A stretch of DNA of 64,000 bases from Nostoc sphaeroides (GTDB lineage: Bacteria > Cyanobacteriota > Cyanobacteriia > Cyanobacteriales > Nostocaceae). Below are positions 18,801 through 26,916 of the stretch, in pieces (the stretch's first letter is position 1; each line of letters opens with the position of its first letter). The DNA lies in NCBI RefSeq assembly GCF_003443655.1, contig NZ_CP031941.1:1607501-1671500 (forward strand), in the 5' to 3' direction. Made by a program: the position numbers and the translations under genes. The notes under the pieces were generated by a model, which saw nothing but the letters and a program-made list of their open reading frames with translations, ran no database searches and was not told the origin of the DNA.

Positions 18801-19101
18801 TTTGCTGAATAAAATCGAAGCTCCAGAATACCGCCAAGTTAATATTGAAGCATTAATCGAATTAGCTGCGATCGCTGCTAATAATCCCAAGCTGCAAATT
18901 GAAGAATATATTGTGTTGGATGTGTTAATTGGCCATGCAGTGCGATTGGCGTGGTTAGAGAATCATAGTCAACGCAGCGATCGCTATGACGAAGATAAGG
19001 CGAGTGCGTGGCGATCGTTTTACAATACTTCTCCTAGAGATTGCGCTAGTTATATTTTGAAGGCGTTTAGGTTCTTGACGGAATTTGTGAAGGATTTTTA
19101 A
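15895..19101 (+). CDS. GH15-family, phosphorylase-kinase alpha/beta-like protein
   Basis: A 1068-residue protein of the glycoside hydrolase family 15/phosphorylase kinase regulatory-subunit type found in cyanobacteria. The N-terminal 400 residues form the (alpha/alpha)6 glucoamylase-like domain (TGLLPASTAITAHGDYTDAWVRDN near 33-56, DDEWGHLQLDATS, YGIWERG). A 600-residue all-helical remainder resembles the C-terminal half of eukaryotic PhK alpha/beta. The ATG at 15895 (MKTSTKLLTRL) is preferred over an in-frame TTG at 15871. True catalytic acids of glucoamylase are not obvious to me, so it may be regulatory or bind glycogen. It stands alone, followed by a broken GxxExxY gene. Confidence 0.8.
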   Translation: MKTSTKLLTRLDYYYQQIKTIILTRQNPITGLLPASTAITAHGDYTDAWVRDNVYSILAVWGLGLAYRKIDDDKGRTYELEHSVIKLMRGLLFAMMRQAHKVETFKHTQSLLDGLHAKYNTATGDIVVGDDEWGHLQLDATSIFLLILAQMTAAGLPIIYTIDEVNFVQNLVYYIGRAYRTPDYGIWERGNKINRGSAELNASSVGMAKAALEAINGLDLFGVRGSQASVIHVLPDEIARARITLESLLPRESGSKEIDAALLSIISYPAFAVEDLELRDRTLNDIINKLAGKYGCKRFLRDGHQTVLEDNQRLHYEPWELKQFEHIECEWPLFFTYLVLDGLFCGEQEQVKKYQSLLESLFIEQDGLRLLPELYYVPAEKIEAEKLAPQTQPRLPNENIPLVWAQSLYFLSEMLSEGLIAVGDIDPLGRHLCVGKQRESLVQIALLAEDEDLQTKLEVHGIEAQTPTQVEPIQVRKAEEFSAIYTQIGRNDKLGLTGRPVRRLRSLTTSRIFRISGETIVFLPSFSDSQQFYLTLDYHFLLDQIRSELAYIQKYWSDLGRPTLTLMLTHTMLQAGSEALLELMQELKDGVCNGVRVKLGRLNQLMLTAGIQRIDFLPNAEFARSPVKNASPRCYYLAYHPDKNWRLGHTQEFQMEYETNFGLLLSYLRSSENIYEQIELLQTLTRLQGMQFDTGYGGPGYPVTVADLLDEVYTKAGDLGIWAVVRRAAGLRQMVDISLSDAVTSILVRGKQIAVGKAYSEASLISVPMSHDEIADKINHFCREDIRDRVLTQEILIYVGILIRSEPELFQGLLTLRVGYLILLITSELARELHVTQDEAYDRLMQLSPFEVKVRLRQVLTGYTGMSNLLRQQESLHVKQKESDIAWVVLPGIAEGIEVPPGGWRRFRQAEGATGRVPKEFFKQVWLLMQHCKGLVIGDKLERRNRLDSEIMLSEMTAGERNFALLVEHLLNKIEAPEYRQVNIEALIELAAIAANNPKLQIEEYIVLDVLIGHAVRLAWLENHSQRSDRYDEDKASAWRSFYNTSPRDCASYILKAFRFLTEFVKDF

Positions 19102-19142
19102 ACGCAAAGGGGCGCGAAGGGAAACGCAGAGGAGCGCAGAGG

Positions 19143-19226
19143 ATGAGAGAGAATGAGTTGAGTGGGGTGATTATTGGTTGTGCGATGAGGGTGCATACTG
19201 CTTTGGGGCCTGGTTTGTTGGAGTCG
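19143..19226 (+). pseudogene. GxxExxY protein, N-terminal fragment
   Basis: The frame from the ATG at 19143 encodes 28 residues, MRENELSGVIIGCAMRVH then TALGPGLLES, that match the start of GxxExxY proteins (a PD-(D/E)XK-like family), which continue with VYE and about 90 more residues. Here the match stops at 19226, directly before CCTCTGCGTTC. The fragment is flanked by CGCAGAGG on one side and its reverse complement on the other, so a repeat-mediated deletion probably removed the rest. Confidence 0.7.
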
Positions 19227-19291
19227 GCTGTTCCTCTGCGTTCAAAAAAATATCCCCCACCTCAGATCCAAAAGCAGGGGTTTTATTAAAA

Positions 19292-19606
19292 CTACTTAAC
19301 AGAAACAGCATCAACATCAATAGTGCTTGCACTAGAGGTAGAACCCTCAGTAGTATTAGGCACTTCAGTACCCACCTCACCTTTACGAGCTTTCCAGCCC
19401 TCAATTACTAGCCCAGACACCTCAGAAACTAGCAGGGTCAAAAGGAAAACATCATCAATCTGCCCCACAACAGGTATAAAATCTGGCAGAACATCAAATG
19501 GGCTGACCAAATAGACTAACGTTCCTAAAATTACCCACCAACGGTACTTGGGGTTACGAAGCACATCGCGGTACCAAGTGTAAAGTGATTGGATTGAAAA
19601 TTTCAT
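19292..19606 (-). CDS. YkvA-type DUF1232 membrane protein
   Basis: A 104-residue protein with the DUF1232 (YkvA) core: LVYLVSPFDVLPDFIPVVGQIDDVFLLTLL at residues about 32-61, with the conserved SPxDxxPDxxPxxGxxDD pattern in a hairpin of two membrane-associated helices. The last 30 residues are Thr/Ser-rich and poorly conserved. The family's role is unknown; in some bacteria members sit with membrane-stress or transport genes. It is a single gene, convergent with the GxxExxY fragment. An AGGTTCAAAATATG context gives a reasonable start. Confidence 0.88.
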   Translation of the reverse strand: MKFSIQSLYTWYRDVLRNPKYRWWVILGTLVYLVSPFDVLPDFIPVVGQIDDVFLLTLLVSEVSGLVIEGWKARKGEVGTEVPNTTEGSTSSASTIDVDAVSVK

Positions 19607-20001
19607 ATTTTGAACCTCCAGTTATCTTTAATTTTGACAAATTATCCTATAAATTGCCGGTGGGAATAACCGCCCTAGTTAGTCTGGAAGACGCTACTCG
19701 TAATGACATACGTTTTGAAGCATGTGTTGAACTTTTTGCTCAATTTATGGTCAAAGTCAGACTAGCCCAACTGTACTTACAAACTTTGCTGTAACTGAGA
19801 ACTCTGCAATTCAGGTATCGGCCATTAGTGGAAGGTGATAGCTTAACTGAACTTTTTCTGAGCGTTAAATGAACTATTCTCTGAGCCAAAACTGAGGTTT
19901 GAGCTTATATTTCCTTTAATGGTAAACCCTTAATCAAGGATATTACCTATTACAAAAAATAGTAATTCCAGGTTTAAAAAAATAGTTGTCAGGATAAAAA
20001 T
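19607..20001. other. Intergenic region upstream of the porin
   Basis: A plus-strand frame ending near 19794 reads LEDATRNDIRFEACVELFAQF, which has normal protein composition and could be the tail of a decayed gene, but I recognise no family and see no good start. The last 200 bp, AT-rich, should contain the porin promoter. Confidence 0.35.
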
Positions 20002-21609
20002 ATGTTTAGTTTTTTCAGAGCTTCTCTGAGCTTAGTTACTGCTATCTTCATTTTAGTCCTAGCTCCCTTTGCCAGGGTTCACGCTGAAAATTCACTAAAA
20101 GTTTTAACAAATCAAAAAAGCACTGATTCCCTTGATAAAGTTAGTCAATCTGCTCAACTGGATTCTGCACCAGTCACTTCAGTTACCCAGCTTTCTGATG
20201 TGCAACAGACAGACTGGGCATTTCAAGCGTTGCAGTCTCTAGTTGAGCGTTATGGCTGTATCGCTGGATACTCTGATGGTAGTTTCAAAGGCGATCGCGC
20301 CATAACTCGCTTTGAGTTTGCTACTGGATTGAACGCCTGCTTAGACAAAGTTAATCAACGAATTGATGCTGATATTACACAGATAGTTAACAAAGAAGAT
20401 TTGGCGACTTTGCAAAAGCTACAAAAGGAATTTGCAACAGAACTTGCTACTTTACGGGGTAGAGTTGATGCTTTGGAAACACGTACCGAACAGTTAGAGC
20501 AACAACGGTTCTCTACCACTACAAAACTTAATGGTCAAATAATATTTGCTGCCACAGATGCTGTTGGAGATGCTAGCCCTAGTGGAAATGGGGATCAAAG
20601 CAACCTCACATTTTCTAGTCGGGTGCGTCTCAACTTTGATACCAGCTTTACTGGACAAGATCGGCTGCGGATACGATTTCAGGCGAGTAATGTAGTAAAC
20701 CCAACTGCACCCGGAAATGAAGCTCGTTTAAGCTTCCAATCTGGTACTGATGCAAATAATAATGTTTTCCTCAGTAAGCTGGAATATCGTTTTCCCATAG
20801 GCGATAAGGTAAGTTTTCTGTTGGGTACAGGTTTTAATACTTACTTCGATGATGCGGATGTGATTAATCCTCTACAAAGCGATGGGAATGCTGCTATTTC
20901 TCGATTCGGTCGATACAGTCCGATTTTTCGTTTAGGTGGAGATACGGGCGTAGGTGTCACCTTTAAGCCGAATGGCAATTTAAAAGCAGAAATATTTTAT
21001 TTAGCAGGTAATACCAACAACCCTAGTAGCGGCTTGTTTAATGGTAAATATGGTGCATTGGCGCAGATTGTATTCTATCCAAACGAAAAAGATCCAATTA
21101 CCAAAATTGCCTTCACTTACGTCAATGCCTACACTGACAACGGTTTAGGACATAATACTGGCAGTATACACTCCAACTTGGGTGGCCGAAGAGTTTCTTC
21201 TAATTCCTATGGGATTGAAACGAATGTCAAAATTAGTGATGGCTTTCAACTTGGTGGATGGGTAGCCTATACCAATGCGCGGGCTTTAACCGGGGAAGTT
21301 AAAGGTGATGCTGATATCTGGAGTTGGGCTGTTACCCTAGCCTTCCCCGAGCAAGGTAATTTGGATAAAGGTAATTTGGGAGGGATTATCGTTGGGATGC
21401 AGCCTAAATTGACTGGTTCTTCAGCAGATTTATCAGGTTTACCTCCTCGTGACCCCGATACGGGATTTCATATTGAAGGGTTTTATCGGTATCAAATCAA
21501 CGACAATATCAGTATTACTCCTGGTTTAATTTGGCTGACAGCACCAAATCACAACGAGCAGAATGGGGATATTTTTGTGGGAGTAATTAGAACTACGTTC
21601 AAGATATAA
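20002..21609 (+). CDS. SLH-OprB outer-membrane porin (iron-uptake porin type)
   Basis: A 535-residue outer-membrane protein. Signal peptide of about 28 residues (MFSFFRASLSLVTAIF..., cleaved near VHA), one SLH domain at about 68-125 (LSDVQQTDWAFQALQSL then GYSDGSFKGDRAITRFEF) that would bind peptidoglycan or its attached polymer, a coiled-coil stretch to about 170 (ALETRTEQLEQQ), then a 360-residue OprB-like beta-barrel ending in aromatic/charged Phe-Lys-Ile. This is the standard cyanobacterial SomA/iron-uptake porin plan. Such porins carry inorganic ions such as iron rather than sugars. It stands alone with a hairpin just downstream (about 21627-21654), and may respond to metal or nutrient supply. 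Confidence 0.92.
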   Translation: MFSFFRASLSLVTAIFILVLAPFARVHAENSLKVLTNQKSTDSLDKVSQSAQLDSAPVTSVTQLSDVQQTDWAFQALQSLVERYGCIAGYSDGSFKGDRAITRFEFATGLNACLDKVNQRIDADITQIVNKEDLATLQKLQKEFATELATLRGRVDALETRTEQLEQQRFSTTTKLNGQIIFAATDAVGDASPSGNGDQSNLTFSSRVRLNFDTSFTGQDRLRIRFQASNVVNPTAPGNEARLSFQSGTDANNNVFLSKLEYRFPIGDKVSFLLGTGFNTYFDDADVINPLQSDGNAAISRFGRYSPIFRLGGDTGVGVTFKPNGNLKAEIFYLAGNTNNPSSGLFNGKYGALAQIVFYPNEKDPITKIAFTYVNAYTDNGLGHNTGSIHSNLGGRRVSSNSYGIETNVKISDGFQLGGWVAYTNARALTGEVKGDADIWSWAVTLAFPEQGNLDKGNLGGIIVGMQPKLTGSSADLSGLPPRDPDTGFHIEGFYRYQINDNISITPGLIWLTAPNHNEQNGDIFVGVIRTTFKI

Positions 21610-22091
21610 AGAATTTGTATTAGAACCCTGACTTTCTTAAAAAAGTCGGGGTTGCAAAATTATTATTTTTTGCAAAAAACATTAGTTGCAGGATATTACA
21701 AGAATCACGACTATAGTAAAATTATTACGTAAGCAATACTGCTGAAGAGGTGAGCGTAACTTTAATCTAATTCGTTAACCGTAATAGCCTACGTAATTTT
21801 TAGGTTTAACAAACTTTGGGGGTTTAAGTCCCCTGCCTCTATAGGCAGCGCGAATTGAACGCCTAAATCTAAATCCCCGTCACAAAACGTAATTGCGTTA
21901 GCGACGCGCAAAGCGAGTCCGCGAGCGTCATTGCGAATTGCGAATTGGTTTAATATCCCCGCCTCTATAGCAATTCTAAATTAGATCCCCGACTTCTCTA
22001 AGAAGTCGGGGATCTAAAGCTATCGATTATTACAAATTAAACAATCTCTTGTTATCCAGAGTTTAATTAAAATTATTTTGGAGATTAATCA
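21610..22091. other. Intergenic region with palindromic repeats
   Basis: About 480 bp with no gene. After the porin stop, AACCCTGACTT...AAGTCGGGGTT is a likely terminator. Positions 21895-21945 hold a GCGACGCGCAAAGCGAGTCCG phrase typical of dispersed repeats. A 17-bp perfect hairpin lies at 21981-22017. The kinase promoter must be in the last 70 bp or within the repeat-rich part. Confidence 0.5.
21981..22017. repeat. Perfect 17-bp hairpin, repeat family member
   Basis: The arms 21981-21997 and 22001-22017 are exact reverse complements around CTA (core ATCCCCGACTTCT). The same core occurs at 61432-61464 with 15-bp arms, and both copies have a CTATAGCAAT-type sequence at one side, so they belong to one dispersed palindromic family. 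Confidence 0.6.
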
Positions 22092-24689
22092 ATGCAAAAA
22101 CCAATGGAAGTTTACTGCACTCGTCCAAGTTGTACAAAACCGGAAAATACTATTCCCGGCGATTATTTAAATTCAAATACAACACAAATACTTTGCTCTA
22201 ATTGTAAAATGCCATTGATTTTGCGGGGGCATTTTGTCGCCATAAGTTTTATAGGAAGCGGCGGATTTGGTAGAACTTTTAAAGCACTGGATCTGCACTT
22301 CCCGTACACAACCCGTGTAATTAAACAGTTGCACCCTAGAAATACTTCTGGACAAATATTAACTCCAACAATTCTCAGACGGATAGAAGAAATGTTTTTG
22401 AGAGAAGCAATCACTTTGGACAGACTAAGACATCCACGAATTCCCAAATTTTTGGCTTTTTTTACTATGGAACTTGAGGAAGAAACAGGCTATGTGCAAA
22501 AGTTTTTTTATTTAGTGCAGGATTATATAGAAGGAAAAAATTTAGCTCAGGAACTCCAGGAGGTGGGAAGCTTTTCAGAGGGTGAAGTTATAAACATTTT
22601 CAAGGAAATTCTGAACTTACTCAATTATATCCATAATTATGACGGTACTAACGGAGTTATACATAGAGATATTAAGCCTGCTAATATCATACGCTGTAGT
22701 CAGGACGATAAGCTATATCTAATAGATTTCGGTGCAGTTAAACAGATATTGCAAGGATTAGAGGTTGAGACAACATCTATAGTGCTAGATCCGAATTTTG
22801 CACCGCCTGAGCAATTTGATCGTGATAAAGTATCCCCTGCATCAGATTTATACGCCACAGCCACAACTTGTCTGTGTTTGTTAACAGGAATTACAGATAC
22901 TCGTGAGCTTCTCTTGAATTCAAGTTGGAGAGTTCATGTGCCAGTGAGGGATCAGCATTTTGCAAAAGCTTTAGACGAAATGCTCAAACGCAGACAAGAA
23001 GATCGTCCTCAGTCTGCTCAAGAGGTTCTTAAGATTCTGTCTGGTGAACCTAATTCAAGCTCACATCGTACCCAAAGAGCTAATTCAGGCTCATCTCCTA
23101 AACCAAGAACGTTGAGGAGATTTCTTGATTGGGTGAGACAACTTTCTAGACGCTGGCGTTCGATAATAAGTTTAGGCTTTTCATTTTTATTAGGAATAGC
23201 GATCGCAGTTGCTTTCAATGTTAGATTTTATCCTAAACCATTAGTCCCACTACCTTTTGCCAACTATTTTAGCAGAGGGGAAGAATCTTTAATTGCTCAA
23301 CTAAATGCAAAAGCTGTTGATCCAAGTTGCAAAAAAGCTTACAATCTTAAGCAAGAAGGAATGAAAGCTTTTAAAAGAGCTAGTTTGTCTGGTAATAATA
23401 ACGATTTTCAAGAAGCTTACAGTAAGTTTACAGAATCTATAGCTATGGTAAGAAACTCTAGCGAAAATTCTTGTATATCTGATCCTGAAACATTCATTTA
23501 TCAATACAACTCTAGGGTCGCTCAAGCTACATCAGCGCGTAACCTACCAACAATTGCAGTTGTTATTCCAAATATGCCCGAAGATAATATTGCATTACAA
23601 ATACTACGTGGTGTAGCCCTAGTTTTACAAGAACAAGACACAAATTTACCATTGTTTCAAATACTCCTAGCAAGTAACAATAATATAGACCAGGAAGTAA
23701 AAAAGCTAGCTGGATTTATTTCTGATCAAAATATTCCAGAAGAATTTAATCATTTTAATAAAAGTCAAATTTTAGGAGTTATTGGCCGCTATACAAGCAA
23801 ATATCTTTTTAATCAAAATATAGAGGGTGTAGGAGAAATTTATGGAAAAAAAGAACTTGTTTTGATTGCACCTACAAGTACCGCTACCAGGACAATCAAT
23901 TCTCAATCAATAACAACTCAAGGAAAATATTTGCATCCTTATGTTTTCCGAACAGCTTCTAATGATTCCATTGCCGCATCAAAATTATCTAAATATGTAT
24001 GGGATGATCTTAAATTAAATAACGTCCTGATTATTTACGATTCTAAAGATATTTATAGCCAATCTTTAGCCATAGAATTTCAATCTAAATTGAGCGATAA
24101 ATATCAAGAAGGAAATTACGATCTTTGTGATGTATCAGCATCTATAAATAATGCTTTGTTTTGCAAAAATCAGTTGAAAAATTCCGAGGTACAGGCATTA
24201 ATGTTAGCAGCTCCTAATGTAAATTATAATGAATATCTGGATATTATTAAAAAAGTAACGAGCAGAAAAGTTCAAATTTTAGCAGGAGACAATTTGTATA
24301 AAAACATACAAAACTCTGCTAATAAAATAACAATTGCGGTGTCTTTTCATGCAGATAATGCTAAAAAAAATTTTAATGATAAAACTGAAGAGCTTTGGGG
24401 AATAAGAAAAGTTAGTTGGAGAACAATGACTTCGTATGACGCAGCACAGGTATTTGTGCAAGCTTTAAAAAATAATAATAATCCAACTCGTCAAAGTATA
24501 TTCAATAAGTTGAATGATGAGAATAATTTTTCTGCTACAGGTGCTACTACAGAGGTAAGATTTAATGGAGATCACGATCGCAAAGCAGTTACAGATGTTG
24601 GTGTTTTAGTACAACTTAATCGAAGTAATCCTGACAGTGATGAATATGGTTTTACTCTTTTAGAAACACCACAACGAAATAATCCCTAA
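22092..24689 (+). CDS. Ser/Thr protein kinase fused to a periplasmic ligand-binding receptor domain
   Basis: An 865-residue predicted receptor kinase. Residues 9-38 hold a four-Cys zinc-ribbon-like module (C9, C14, C35, C38) common in cyanobacterial kinases. The kinase domain (about 50-315) is intact: GSGGFGRTF loop, VIKQL lysine, HRDIKPANII catalytic loop near 191 and LIDFGAVKQI. A membrane helix follows at about 357-378. The last 380 residues resemble type-I periplasmic binding proteins (Leu/Ile/Val-binding, receptor ANF): TIAVVIPNM, LQILRGVALVLQEQ, LVLIAPTSTA, VFRTASND, NVLIIYDSKD, SYDAAQVFVQALK. Ligand sensing outside would control phosphorylation inside. GGAG precedes the ATG. An NB-ARC ATPase gene starts 58 bp downstream. 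Ligand and substrates are unknown. Confidence 0.9.
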   Translation: MQKPMEVYCTRPSCTKPENTIPGDYLNSNTTQILCSNCKMPLILRGHFVAISFIGSGGFGRTFKALDLHFPYTTRVIKQLHPRNTSGQILTPTILRRIEEMFLREAITLDRLRHPRIPKFLAFFTMELEEETGYVQKFFYLVQDYIEGKNLAQELQEVGSFSEGEVINIFKEILNLLNYIHNYDGTNGVIHRDIKPANIIRCSQDDKLYLIDFGAVKQILQGLEVETTSIVLDPNFAPPEQFDRDKVSPASDLYATATTCLCLLTGITDTRELLLNSSWRVHVPVRDQHFAKALDEMLKRRQEDRPQSAQEVLKILSGEPNSSSHRTQRANSGSSPKPRTLRRFLDWVRQLSRRWRSIISLGFSFLLGIAIAVAFNVRFYPKPLVPLPFANYFSRGEESLIAQLNAKAVDPSCKKAYNLKQEGMKAFKRASLSGNNNDFQEAYSKFTESIAMVRNSSENSCISDPETFIYQYNSRVAQATSARNLPTIAVVIPNMPEDNIALQILRGVALVLQEQDTNLPLFQILLASNNNIDQEVKKLAGFISDQNIPEEFNHFNKSQILGVIGRYTSKYLFNQNIEGVGEIYGKKELVLIAPTSTATRTINSQSITTQGKYLHPYVFRTASNDSIAASKLSKYVWDDLKLNNVLIIYDSKDIYSQSLAIEFQSKLSDKYQEGNYDLCDVSASINNALFCKNQLKNSEVQALMLAAPNVNYNEYLDIIKKVTSRKVQILAGDNLYKNIQNSANKITIAVSFHADNAKKNFNDKTEELWGIRKVSWRTMTSYDAAQVFVQALKNNNNPTRQSIFNKLNDENNFSATGATTEVRFNGDHDRKAVTDVGVLVQLNRSNPDSDEYGFTLLETPQRNNP

Positions 24690-24747
24690 GTAAGACGTAC
24701 AAACTATCGATGTAACAATGTAATTTTTTCACAAAAACTTGAAATTT

Positions 24748-26337
24748 ATGCCCGATCGCTTTTCTCTCAAAGCCTCTCAACAGGGAAAAAAACTTATCAA
24801 GGAAGCCTGGAAGAGGCTAATTCTCAAACATGGAACGGCGATTGCAAGTGCTTCAGATATGAATGAAATATTTCTTCAAGAAGCAAGTAAGATTTTACAA
24901 CCAGATAAAAACTGGGATAATGTTTCAGAAGACCATTGTGCTATATCTGAAGCTACTTTGAAACGCTTTCGGGAAGCAAAGGTGCGTATTACTGCTTCTA
25001 CTTTTAATACTTTTTGTAAAGTGTTGGACTTGAACTGGGAAGATGTAGCAGAAAATGAAGCAGATGCTAATAGAGATTTGAGCGAAGCACCCCCTCCTAT
25101 TAGTTTTTATGGACGTACCCAAGAATTAGCTGAACTTCAGGAATGCCTTATCCAAAAAGGTTGCCGATTAGTCCTTATTCACGGAATGGGGGGAGTTGGA
25201 AAAAGCGCCTTAGTTCGCCATTTAGTAGATACAATTGCTGATAAATATAATCGCTTACTGTGGGTTTCCCTAGAATCTGCACCACCATTTAAAAAGATAT
25301 TGAACAGACTGGTGCAATTTTTATCTAAAGGTGAACAAGAAGAAGGCGATATTTACCAACTCATGCAGTATTTACATCATCAAAAATGTTTAATAGTGCT
25401 GGATGCTTGGGAGGAAATTATGGACAATCATAGCGAAGATTATACAAACTATAATGTATTTGTTGAGAAAGTTGCTAAAGAATCCCACAAAAGCTCTTTA
25501 TTTTTACTTAGTAGAAGAAAACCTGACAATATTGCAATATTAGAAGGAAAATTTGTTTTTTCCAAAAAATCGTTACCTCTTATGAAAAAAGACGTAAAAG
25601 AATTTTTAAGTGCAGAAGGTCTATTTGGTACAGATATTGAACTAGAGAAATTTAGTGAGCGTTATAATAATCCGTGGATACTTAAAAGAATTATACAAAG
25701 CATTCATAATGTCTTTAATGGCGATATATCACCTTTTATAAATAATGGTGAAGTTACAACTGTTATTGATGAATTAACCACTGGTTTTTTAAATCAGCAA
25801 TTCAAAAGACTTTCACAAGCAGAAATAAATCTGATCTATTGGGTAGGTATCAGACGCAATACAGCGTTGTGGAATCATTTAGTACAAGATAGTAAGCATT
25901 TTATAACTTATCAGCAGTTATTTGAGACTCTAAACAATTTAATTGAAAGGCATTCTTTAATATCTAAAAACACAGAAGAAGTTTCATTAATTTATATACT
26001 AGAACCAATTGTTTTAAAATATATTAATGAGCGATTTATTGCCGAAAATTACGCACAGATTAACCAAATATTTATTAATGAAATCATTAATGGTTGTGAA
26101 CTGTTTATTACTCATGGTTTCATTACAGGATACCCAAAAGATGAAGAACTTAATCAGGAACAAATGAGGCGGATTGTTAAACCTATTGAAAAAATGCTAT
26201 TGGCTAACTTTCGTAGTCAGCAGCAACTTGAAAATCAACTTAAAAAAGTTTTGTCACTATTGGAAGAGAAAGGATTATCTCAAAGATATGCCTCTCAAAA
26301 TATTTCACATTTGATCTCGGCTGGCAAACAAAACTAG
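24748..26337 (+). CDS. NB-ARC STAND ATPase with N-terminal HTH-like domain
   Basis: A 529-residue STAND-type ATPase. The first 100 residues form a small helical domain ending FCKVLDLNWEDVAEN, a pattern seen at the N-terminus of many cyanobacterial NB-ARC and WD40 proteins. Walker A, IHGMGGVGKSALV, is near residue 145; Walker B, CLIVLDAWEEI, near 215; LFLLSRRKP near 250 fits the sensor-1 strand. The rest is helical and winged-helix-like, and no WD40 or TPR sensor repeats follow, so it is shorter than typical STAND proteins. The ATG at 24748 is used rather than an in-frame TTG at 24739. It follows the receptor kinase gene by 58 bp, suggesting one signalling unit. Confidence 0.85.
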   Translation: MPDRFSLKASQQGKKLIKEAWKRLILKHGTAIASASDMNEIFLQEASKILQPDKNWDNVSEDHCAISEATLKRFREAKVRITASTFNTFCKVLDLNWEDVAENEADANRDLSEAPPPISFYGRTQELAELQECLIQKGCRLVLIHGMGGVGKSALVRHLVDTIADKYNRLLWVSLESAPPFKKILNRLVQFLSKGEQEEGDIYQLMQYLHHQKCLIVLDAWEEIMDNHSEDYTNYNVFVEKVAKESHKSSLFLLSRRKPDNIAILEGKFVFSKKSLPLMKKDVKEFLSAEGLFGTDIELEKFSERYNNPWILKRIIQSIHNVFNGDISPFINNGEVTTVIDELTTGFLNQQFKRLSQAEINLIYWVGIRRNTALWNHLVQDSKHFITYQQLFETLNNLIERHSLISKNTEEVSLIYILEPIVLKYINERFIAENYAQINQIFINEIINGCELFITHGFITGYPKDEELNQEQMRRIVKPIEKMLLANFRSQQQLENQLKKVLSLLEEKGLSQRYASQNISHLISAGKQN

Positions 26338-26916
26338 CTAAGTGTCCACCCGTGTATACTTCGTCTCAGAATCGAATGGCACTAAGAAAAGCTATAAGCT
26401 TTGCCCTAACTGGTTAAGAGCCTGGAGGCTCTTAACCCATTCTCGGAGGCTCTGCCTCCAGTGGCTTGACCGGAGGCAGCAGCCCTCTTGGAATACATTC
26501 CCAGTCTTCAGACTGGGAACGAGGTGATACAAGCCTTTCGCCTTTTCTTAGTGCCATTCGTCTCAGAATCTATTGGTTGGCAGTGGCTCCCACCGCAAGC
26601 ATTGCGCTTTGGAGCTATTCAGTTTCGGGTAATTGCTCAAACTTTGCTTTCTTCAAACAACTACAACATATTCTGGTAAATGCTATCTATGCCTCAATTG
26701 ACTACCCAGCAGCAAGTTTGTCCAGCAGTCTAAGTCAAATACCCCATGCTTACACTGTCTTTTTAGGTTTTCGGTAAATTTATATTTTGGAAGCCCCTCA
26801 TTTTGCATTAATCTCTAGAATTAAAATGCCTTAGCACATTTGCTTTAGTCATGGAGGGAGGTTGAACAACAGTAGATGATTTGCTAACAATCTCTAATAT
26901 ATACTAATATTTAACT
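26338..26916. other. Intergenic region with a MITE, left of the IS607 element
   Basis: No gene is supported. It contains the 186-bp MITE at 26374-26559. If the MITE and one target copy are removed, a 46-codon frame from a GTG near 26343 becomes continuous, but it has no recognisable family. The final 150 bp should include the left end of the IS607-type element. Confidence 0.5.
26374..26559. mobile_element. 186-bp MITE with 18-bp terminal inverted repeats and 11-bp target duplication
   Basis: GAATGGCACTAAGAAAAG at the left end is matched exactly by CTTTTCTTAGTGCCATTC at the right end. GTCTCAGAATC flanks it on both sides (26363-26373 and 26560-26570), a clear 11-bp target-site duplication. The interior holds nested palindromes such as GGAGGCTCTGCCTCC and CCCAGTCTTCAGACTGGG. 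It has no transposase, so it must have been moved by one supplied elsewhere in the genome. Confidence 0.85.

Noticed and set aside
18465..18890. Minus-strand ORF of 141 codons inside the GH15-like gene
   Set aside because: It is the antisense shadow of a strongly supported coding region.
21780..21860. tRNA-like sequence with TTTAAGTCCCCTGCC
   Set aside because: No cloverleaf, anticodon arm or acceptor pairing can be built; it lies among dispersed repeats.
26342..26777. Several overlapping plus-strand ORFs between the NB-ARC gene and the IS607 element
   Set aside because: They cross the MITE and its palindromes; removing the MITE leaves only a 46-codon frame without similarity.
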